Source: Spirochaetales bacterium (lineage in GTDB: Bacteria > Spirochaetota > Spirochaetia > DSM-27196 > PWMO01). Taken from it: 11,177 bases of DNA. Position 1 is the first letter of the stretch. The number at the start of each line of letters is the position of its first letter. The translations under genes were made by a program, and so were the position numbers. Positions 7,016 through 11,177 of this stretch are shown here, piece after piece. The notes beneath the pieces are model-generated. The model searched no databases, was not told where the DNA came from, and saw only the letters and a program-made list of their open reading frames with translations. Where the stretch lies: positions 1 through 11,177 of the forward strand of contig SLTF01000120.1 in NCBI GenBank assembly GCA_007130025.1, written 5' to 3'.

Positions 7016-7801
7016 TCACAAGATGTGTTTCAGGAATTTCCTGGTGCGCTCTTCGCGTGGGGTATCGAAGACCTGAGTCGGGGGGCCATGCTCGATGATC
7101 TGCCCCTCGTCCATGAATACCACTCGATCGGCCGCTGCGCGCGCAAACCCCATTTCGTGGGATACCACCAGCATGGTCATGCCGTCGCGCGCGAGGTCGA
7201 GCATGACGTCGAGCACTTCCTTGATCATTTCCGGGTCGAGTGCGCTGGTGGGCTCGTCAAACAGCATCACCTTGGGGTTCATGGCAAGGGCGCGCGCAAT
7301 GGCGACTCGCTGCTGTTGTCCACCGGAGAGCTGACCGGGATACGCGTTCTCCTTGTCCGCGAGACCGACCCTGGCGAGCAGGGCACGCGCCCGGGGAAAG
7401 ACCTCGTCGCGATGCTGCTTCTTGACCGTCGTTGGGCCCAGCATGATGTTCTGGATCGCAGAAAGGTGGGGAAAGAGGTTGAAACTCTGAAATACCATGC
7501 CGACCTCTTCGCGTATTCGGCGAATGTCGCCACGCTGGTCGGTTACCTCGTCCTCGTCCACCCAGATTGACCCGGAGGTAAGGGTCTCAAGGCGATTTAC
7601 GGAGCGCAGCAGGGTGCTCTTGCCGCTTCCTGAGGGGCCGATGATCAGCACGACCTCACCGGCTGCCACGTCAAGGCTGACGTCCCGCAGCGCCTGGATT
7701 TCGGCGTGCCGGCCAAAGAGCTTGGTCGCGTTGGTGATGCGCACCCGCGGCAGGGTGTTCCCGGGTGTCGGCGCGTTGGAATCCGTGCGGTTAGCGTCCA
7801 T
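7016..7801 (-). CDS. Polar amino acid ABC transporter ATP-binding protein (GlnQ/HisP type)
   Basis: The 261-residue cytoplasmic ATPase powers import by the neighbouring permease. All ABC motifs are present: Walker A GPSGSGKST (55-63), Q-loop 'MVFQSFNLFPHL' with Gln 105, signature LSGGQQQRVAIARAL (158-172), Walker B VMLFDEPTSALDPE (178-191) and the switch His in VSHEMGFA (His 215). The 'FNLFPHLSAIQNIMLGP' and 'SHEMGFAR' stretches are typical of the polar amino acid uptake subfamily. The N-terminal 18 residues before 'VRITNATKLFG' are an unconserved extension. The ATG (7799-7801) overlaps the permease stop by 11 bases, so translation is likely coupled. Substrate specificity cannot be set from the ATPase. 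Confidence 0.95.
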   Translation of the reverse strand: MDANRTDSNAPTPGNTLPRVRITNATKLFGRHAEIQALRDVSLDVAAGEVVLIIGPSGSGKSTLLRSVNRLETLTSGSIWVDEDEVTDQRGDIRRIREEVGMVFQSFNLFPHLSAIQNIMLGPTTVKKQHRDEVFPRARALLARVGLADKENAYPGQLSGGQQQRVAIARALAMNPKVMLFDEPTSALDPEMIKEVLDVMLDLARDGMTMLVVSHEMGFARAAADRVVFMDEGQIIEHGPPTQVFDTPREERTRKFLKHIL

Positions 7802-8585
7802 TCCGTTCCAACCTCTCTTCCATGATGCTCACCAGCTTTGAGAAGAAGAGCGTCATGACCAGGTAGATGAGCGCGACGATCGTGTAGGTCTCAAAGTAGC
7901 GAAAGGTGGTGGCAGCGTATTCGCGCCCGCGACGCAGCAGGTCCGAAACCGCCAGGATCGAGACCAGCGAACTGTCCTTGAGCAGGGCGATGAACTCGTT
8001 GCCGATGGGGGGAAGTACCATGCGCAGCGTCTGCGGCAAAATCACCTTCCGCATCGCCTGACTCCGGGAGAGCCCGAGCGCGAGCGCGGCCTCCATCTGC
8101 CCTTTGGGGATCGCGAGGATCCCGGCACGGAAGATCTCTCCCATGTAGGCGCCATAGCAGATACTCATGGCGATCACCGCTGCTCCCATGCGGGGCACAA
8201 TCACAAACTGGCCAAGCGCGAAATAGATGTAGAAGAGCTGAACCAGGAGCGGAATCCCGCGAATCACCTCAACGTACACCGTTGCAATGCGGTTGATGAT
8301 GGTGATCCGGGAAACTCTGCCCAGACCGGTGAACAGCCCGATGATCAGCGCGAAGACAATCGAGACAACGGTAACCTGAAAGGTGGTAAGGATGCCGTCG
8401 GGAACGAAGCGCAGGATGTCCAGATAGGGGGTGGGGGAGATCACCGGAAAGAGGACCAGAAGGGTGATCGCGCCAAAGAACGAGATCCGCCAGGCGGAGA
8501 AGAGGCTCTTCTCCGCCCGGTCGGGGATCAGCGCACCGTCGGAGACGGTGATCTGAACCGATTGCTGCTTATCTACCGAAGCCAC
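7791..8585 (-). CDS. Polar amino acid ABC transporter permease (HisM/GlnP family)
   Basis: The 264-residue inner-membrane permease has a hydrophobic segment near residues 34-50, then the family core beginning 'GILTTFQVTVVSIVFALIIG'. It carries the HisMQ hallmarks 'EVIRGIPLLVQLFYIYFALG' and the EAA loop 'EAALALGLSRSQAMRKVILPQ', which docks on the ATPase, followed by 'PPIGNEFIALLKDSSL'. The start is GTG (8583-8585), which overlaps the binding-protein stop by 13 bases; a weak GGAAG lies just upstream. Only one permease gene is present, so the channel is probably a homodimer. The roughly 30-residue polar N-terminus is somewhat long for the family. Confidence 0.94.
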   Translation of the reverse strand: MASVDKQQSVQITVSDGALIPDRAEKSLFSAWRISFFGAITLLVLFPVISPTPYLDILRFVPDGILTTFQVTVVSIVFALIIGLFTGLGRVSRITIINRIATVYVEVIRGIPLLVQLFYIYFALGQFVIVPRMGAAVIAMSICYGAYMGEIFRAGILAIPKGQMEAALALGLSRSQAMRKVILPQTLRMVLPPIGNEFIALLKDSSLVSILAVSDLLRRGREYAATTFRYFETYTIVALIYLVMTLFFSKLVSIMEERLERNGR

Positions 8586-9328
8586 TGGTCTTCCAGCGCG
8601 GCAACCCGACCGGAGTCGAGCAGCGTCTGCAGGGCTGCGTTGATGCGGTCAAGCAGGGCGCTGTTTCCCCGCTGCACGGCGATGCCGTAATACTCCTGGG
8701 TGAAGGGCTCACCCACGATCTTGAGCCGTCCGCGGTAGTTCTCGTTCTGCAGCACAAAGTCCGCCGCAATCGGGGTATCGGCAACCACGCCGTCGATCCG
8801 GCCGAGTGCGAGATCTTCGATTGCCAGACCGAGCTCATCGTAGCTGCGCAGCTCCACTCCGGAAACCGCCTGAATCTCAAAAGCGCCGGTGGTGCCGATC
8901 TGGGCTCCGGCCGTGCGGCCACGGAGGTCGGCGAGCGTCGTGACGCCGGTTTCGTTTTGGCGCACGATCAGAACCTGGCCCGCGTTGATGTAGGGGATTG
9001 AGAAATCCATCGTCTGGCGGCGCTCTTCGGTGATGGTCACCGACGAGATGATCGCGTCATACTGACCGGCGGCCAGTCCGGCGAAGATTCCGTCCCACGC
9101 CGTATTCCGGAACTCAACCTCCATGCCCGCCTCTCCGGCGATCATGCGCATGAGATCGATGTCAAAACCCACCAGCTCCCGCTGTTCGTTGATGAACTGC
9201 ATGGGGGGCCAGGTCGCGTCAGTGGCCACCACGATCCGGTTGGGATCCGCGGCCTGCCGCTGTCCGCCGGCAACGGCAAAACCGGTTATGATGGTCAATA
9301 CCAACAGTGCGATTCCGAGTCGCTTCAT
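8573..9328 (-). CDS. Periplasmic amino acid-binding protein (family 3) of the ABC transporter
   Basis: The 251-residue product has a signal peptide of about 20 residues ending 'GFAVA' before 'GGQRQ', with no lipobox Cys. Type II binding-protein motifs follow: 'TDATWPPMQF' (37-46), 'GFDIDLM' (54-60), 'SVTITEERR' (96-104) whose Arg usually holds the ligand carboxylate, 'GAQIGTTGAF' (141-150), and 'GRIDGVVADTPIA' (176-188) whose second Asp (184) usually holds the ligand amino group. Those residues indicate an L-amino acid ligand, probably polar; the exact one is not readable. I place the start at the ATG 9326-9328, not 23 codons upstream, because AAGGAG precedes it by 6 bases and the signal peptide begins there. 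First gene of the operon, overlapping the permease start. Confidence 0.95.
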   Translation of the reverse strand: MKRLGIALLVLTIITGFAVAGGQRQAADPNRIVVATDATWPPMQFINEQRELVGFDIDLMRMIAGEAGMEVEFRNTAWDGIFAGLAAGQYDAIISSVTITEERRQTMDFSIPYINAGQVLIVRQNETGVTTLADLRGRTAGAQIGTTGAFEIQAVSGVELRSYDELGLAIEDLALGRIDGVVADTPIAADFVLQNENYRGRLKIVGEPFTQEYYGIAVQRGNSALLDRINAALQTLLDSGRVAALEDQWLR

Positions 9329-9334
9329 GGTTAA

Positions 9335-9340
9335 CTCCTT
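9335..9340 (-). promoter_or_regulatory. Shine-Dalgarno AAGGAG of the binding-protein gene
   Basis: AAGGAG on the minus strand lies 6 bases before the ATG at 9326-9328 and fixes the start at the signal peptide. Confidence 0.75.
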
Positions 9341-9348
9341 GTTCTTTC

Positions 9349-9408
9349 GTGCACCAATCTCTTGTGCACACGGGCGATGCTGCGGTTCATCGTGCATGAC
9401 GAACCGCC
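9349..9408 (-). promoter_or_regulatory. ABC operon leader with two inverted repeats
   Basis: Between the predicted transcription start (near 9405) and the Shine-Dalgarno there are two inverted repeats. GCGGTTC/GAACCGC (9382-9388 with 9402-9408) is a 7-base-pair stem at the very start of the transcript with a 12-base loop that can pair further in another register. GTGCAC (9349-9354 and 9364-9369) is a self-complementary hexamer repeated 9 bases apart. They could be mRNA hairpins or operator sites near +1. I recognise no known riboswitch. Confidence 0.45.
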
Positions 9409-9411
9409 CGT

Positions 9412-9440
9412 ACTGTAATAGATATGCATCGGTTGATCAA
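9412..9440 (-). promoter_or_regulatory. Promoter of the amino acid ABC operon
   Basis: On the minus strand TTGATC (9435-9440) and TACAGT (9412-9417) are separated by 17 bases, each matching four of six consensus positions. It lies back to back with the plus-strand promoter at 9462-9490. Confidence 0.55.
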
Positions 9441-9461
9441 GGTTTGCCGGGTGTTCGCCCC

Positions 9462-9490
9462 TTGACAGAACGGGGGTAAAGATAGATGAT
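9462..9490 (+). promoter_or_regulatory. Promoter of the M23 peptidase-msrA unit
   Basis: A perfect -35 TTGACA (9462-9467) is followed after 17 bases by GATGAT (9485-9490), four of six -10 matches. Transcription would start near 9497, about 56 bases before the TTG start codon of the peptidase gene. Confidence 0.6.
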
Positions 9491-9539
9491 GGTTGGTGCC
9501 GACACTAAGAATGGTAGAACTATGCACGAACTGACACAG

Positions 9540-9545
9540 AAAGGA
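9540..9545 (+). promoter_or_regulatory. Shine-Dalgarno AAAGGA supporting a TTG start
   Basis: AAAGGA lies 7 bases before TTG (9553-9555). No ATG upstream of the membrane helix is in frame, so this site decides the start. Confidence 0.6.
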
Positions 9546-9552
9546 CCACACC

Positions 9553-10593
9553 TTGCCGCGCTGGCTACGCTCGTCGGGTAGTTCGAGGCGATTCGTCCCG
9601 AAGCTGGGGCTTTCGTCCGTTCGCGACGGAATCGGTTCGGTGGGACGTGCGATCACGCGTGGTGGTACGCAGCGGTTTACCCTCCTGGTGATCCCGCATT
9701 CGGAGAAGCGGCTGGTCAAGTTTCAGGCCAACATCTTCGCGATAGCGTTTTTCGTGGTGCTGTTCGCCTTCATCTTCGCCGGATTCACCTACGTTGCCCT
9801 CCACGCACCCGACGCCACGGGACGAATGAGCGATGGGTCCCGTGACCTTCAGAGCAGTCAGGCCAGTCTCGAGTCGATCCTGGATGAACTTCAGGAGGTC
9901 ATGCGGGTGGCCCGCCTCTTCGATGGGGCAATGCGCGAGACGGTTGACGGCTTGCGCCCCGGTTTTGGGGTAACAGGCCCCGCGGAACGGTCGACCGGTG
10001 GTGATCTCTCCGCATTTCTCAACTCCCGGCGGTTTGACGCGTCGGAGCTCGCGGAAGTTGAAGAACTCCGCCTTCTTGCGTCTACCATTCGGTCCGCGGT
10101 TGAGCCGTTGGAAGAGATCCAGCGGCTGTTTCGCGTCCAGCAGGCGCTTCTGCAAGACATTCCCAACCTGTGGCCGGTTGCCGGCGGGCGTGGGCGGGTA
10201 TCTCAGGAATTTGGTCCCAATATTCACCCGTTTACCGGACAGATCTATCTGCACAAGGGATTCGATATTGCCGACGCGATTGGCGTTCCCCTGGTTGCCA
10301 TGGCCAACGGAGTCGTGACGGATATCAGTGTCGATCCGGGCTACGGATTGCAGATGTGGATCCGGCACAAACACGGGTTTCGGACGATGTACGCCCACCT
10401 TCACTCGATATCGGTGCGCGAAGGTCAGGAAGTGCGGCAGGGGCAGCAGATTGCTCTGATGGGAAACTCCGGAGCTTCCACCGGTCCTCACCTCCACCTT
10501 GAAGTGTGGCTTGGCAACGAAGTCGTGGACCCCGCGGTGTTTTTGACCATGACCAACGATTTCCAGCGCCGAGTGCGTAGTCTTTCTCAATGA
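9553..10593 (+). CDS. Membrane-anchored M23 family metallopeptidase (LytM/NlpD-like)
   Basis: The 346-residue protein has a basic N-terminus, the segment 'TLLVIPHSEKRLVKFQ' (43-57), one transmembrane helix (about 58-82), a helical, probably coiled-coil stretch (about 95-205), and a C-terminal M23 domain (about 214-331). Zinc ligands His 234 and Asp 238 (in HKGFD) and His 315 (in HLHLE) are present, as are His 282 (in YAHLH) and His 313, so an active peptidoglycan endopeptidase is expected in the periplasm. Family architecture implies cell-wall remodelling. The start is TTG, supported by a Shine-Dalgarno; the IPHSEK block looks like spirochaetal relatives as I recall them, which favours including this N-terminus. 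The stop overlaps the msrA start as ATGA. Confidence 0.92.
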   Translation: MPRWLRSSGSSRRFVPKLGLSSVRDGIGSVGRAITRGGTQRFTLLVIPHSEKRLVKFQANIFAIAFFVVLFAFIFAGFTYVALHAPDATGRMSDGSRDLQSSQASLESILDELQEVMRVARLFDGAMRETVDGLRPGFGVTGPAERSTGGDLSAFLNSRRFDASELAEVEELRLLASTIRSAVEPLEEIQRLFRVQQALLQDIPNLWPVAGGRGRVSQEFGPNIHPFTGQIYLHKGFDIADAIGVPLVAMANGVVTDISVDPGYGLQMWIRHKHGFRTMYAHLHSISVREGQEVRQGQQIALMGNSGASTGPHLHLEVWLGNEVVDPAVFLTMTNDFQRRVRSLSQ

Positions 10594-11099
10594 CCGAACG
10601 GATAACGCTCGGCGGCGGCTGTTTTTGGTGCATTGAAGCCGTGTTTCAGCGCATCGACGGAGTAAAAACGGTTCGTTCCGGGTACGCCGGAGGGAGTATT
10701 CCGAATCCAACCTACGATGACGTGTGTTCCGGGCAGACCGGCCACGCGGAGGTTGTGCAGGTGGAGGTTGACCCCGAAATCGTCTCGTACGCAGAAATTC
10801 TCGATCAGTTTTTTCGTTCACACGACCCAACAACGCTGAACCGGCAGGGGGCCGATGTCGGAACCCAGTACCGCTCCGTCATCTTCTTCGAAACGCCTGA
10901 ACAGCGTGACCTCGCTGAAGAGCGCAAAGCTGCAGCCGGTGCCCTGTATCGCGATCCAATCGTCACCCAAATCGCGCCACTGGAGCAGTTCTATCCGGCC
11001 GAACCGTACCACCAGAACTACTTCAACACCAATCCGCGGGCCGGTTACTGTGCGATGGTCATCCGCCCGAAACTGCAGAAACTCGGCTTCGAAAGCTGA
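10590..11099 (+). CDS. msrA: Peptide-methionine (S)-S-oxide reductase MsrA
   Basis: The 169-residue enzyme reduces the S epimer of methionine sulfoxide in proteins, using thioredoxin as reductant. The MsrA signature GGGCFWCIEAVF holds the catalytic Cys at residue 11. 'GYAGG' (31-35), 'GHAEVVQVEVDP' (51-62) with the active-site Glu 54, 'SHDPTTLNRQGADVGTQYRS' (77-96) and 'YHQNYF' (140-145) complete the fold. A likely resolving Cys is at 154 (in AGYCAMV). It is full length for the single-domain form and has no fused MsrB. There is no signal peptide, so it acts in the cytoplasm. It starts within the peptidase stop (ATGA), which indicates coupled translation. No Shine-Dalgarno of note precedes it. 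Confidence 0.97.
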   Translation: MTERITLGGGCFWCIEAVFQRIDGVKTVRSGYAGGSIPNPTYDDVCSGQTGHAEVVQVEVDPEIVSYAEILDQFFRSHDPTTLNRQGADVGTQYRSVIFFETPEQRDLAEERKAAAGALYRDPIVTQIAPLEQFYPAEPYHQNYFNTNPRAGYCAMVIRPKLQKLGFES

Positions 11100-11177
11100 A
11101 ACAGTCGAAATCTGAAATAGCCCACTCGTTCCATGAAATAGTCCTCGAACTCCACAATCTGACTCGTTCGATATCCC
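11045..11177 (-). other. Possible 3' end of a convergent gene
   Basis: On the minus strand a frame is open from the window edge to a TAA at 11045-11047, reading 'GYRTSQIVEFEDYFMERVGY' and onwards. The first 25 residues look protein-like, but the frame overlaps the end of msrA by 55 bases and at least one other minus frame is also open here. I do not recognise a family. No terminator is visible in the 78 bases after msrA. Confidence 0.2.

Noticed and set aside
6945..7019. Extending the Ig/OmpA protein by 25 residues to an upstream ATG
   Set aside because: The extension would place residues before a clear signal peptide, has no good Shine-Dalgarno and overlaps the predicted -10 and -35 elements.
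9329..9397. Longer start for the amino acid-binding protein
   Set aside because: The extra 23 residues precede a complete signal peptide, and the strong AAGGAG serves the later ATG; the region is better explained as untranslated leader.
9565..10833. A 422-codon minus-strand frame opposite the M23 gene
   Set aside because: It has an Arg-rich, domain-free translation and runs antisense to two genes with intact catalytic motifs.
11100..11177. Direct repeat ACTCGTTC in the last 78 bases as a mobile-element or CRISPR trace
   Set aside because: Only two 8-base copies occur, with no flanking structure; too short to mean anything.

Overview
The window is GC-rich and gene-dense. It looks like a spirochaete chromosome, probably Spirochaetaceae. 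This rests on three things: exported proteins whose signal peptides end in an AGGQR-type junction without a lipobox Cys, a large periplasmic protein of FlgD-like Ig repeats with a C-terminal OmpA domain, and an M23 peptidase carrying an 'IPHSEK' segment before its membrane anchor. The lineage is inferred from protein style. No rRNA, tRNA, CRISPR array, insertion sequence or phage gene is visible.

Layout: positions 1-9328 are entirely minus-strand genes, read right to left. (i) 9328 to 7016 is a tight polar amino acid ABC operon: binding protein, permease and ATPase, joined by 13- and 11-base overlaps. It has its own promoter and a short leader containing inverted repeats. (ii) 6944 to 4065 is a single gene for an exported protein of about 959 residues with seven Ig-like repeats and an OmpA-type domain. 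It is preceded by a good sigma70-like promoter and followed by a textbook terminator at 3978-4002. (iii) From a strong promoter at 3870-3898 comes a second operon: a 77-residue two-helix membrane protein, a sodium:solute symporter (GTG start), an intergenic 29-base inverted repeat, and two overlapping genes with acyl-CoA synthetase (AMP-binding) sequence. The natural reading is uptake of an organic acid followed by its CoA activation.

The divergent plus-strand unit (9553 to 11099) has its own promoter. It encodes a membrane-anchored M23 peptidase (TTG start) and MsrA, coupled by an ATGA overlap. The last 78 bases hold no certain gene.

The most unusual feature is the acyl-CoA synthetase pair. 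The upstream gene has every catalytic motif from the P-loop to the C-terminal Lys but lacks the usual N-terminal subdomain. The downstream gene, which leaves the window, begins with exactly that missing subdomain. Each carries unfamiliar sequence where the other half would join. This may be a split enzyme encoded in reversed order, or a tandem pair with an extra domain; the sequence beyond position 1 would decide.
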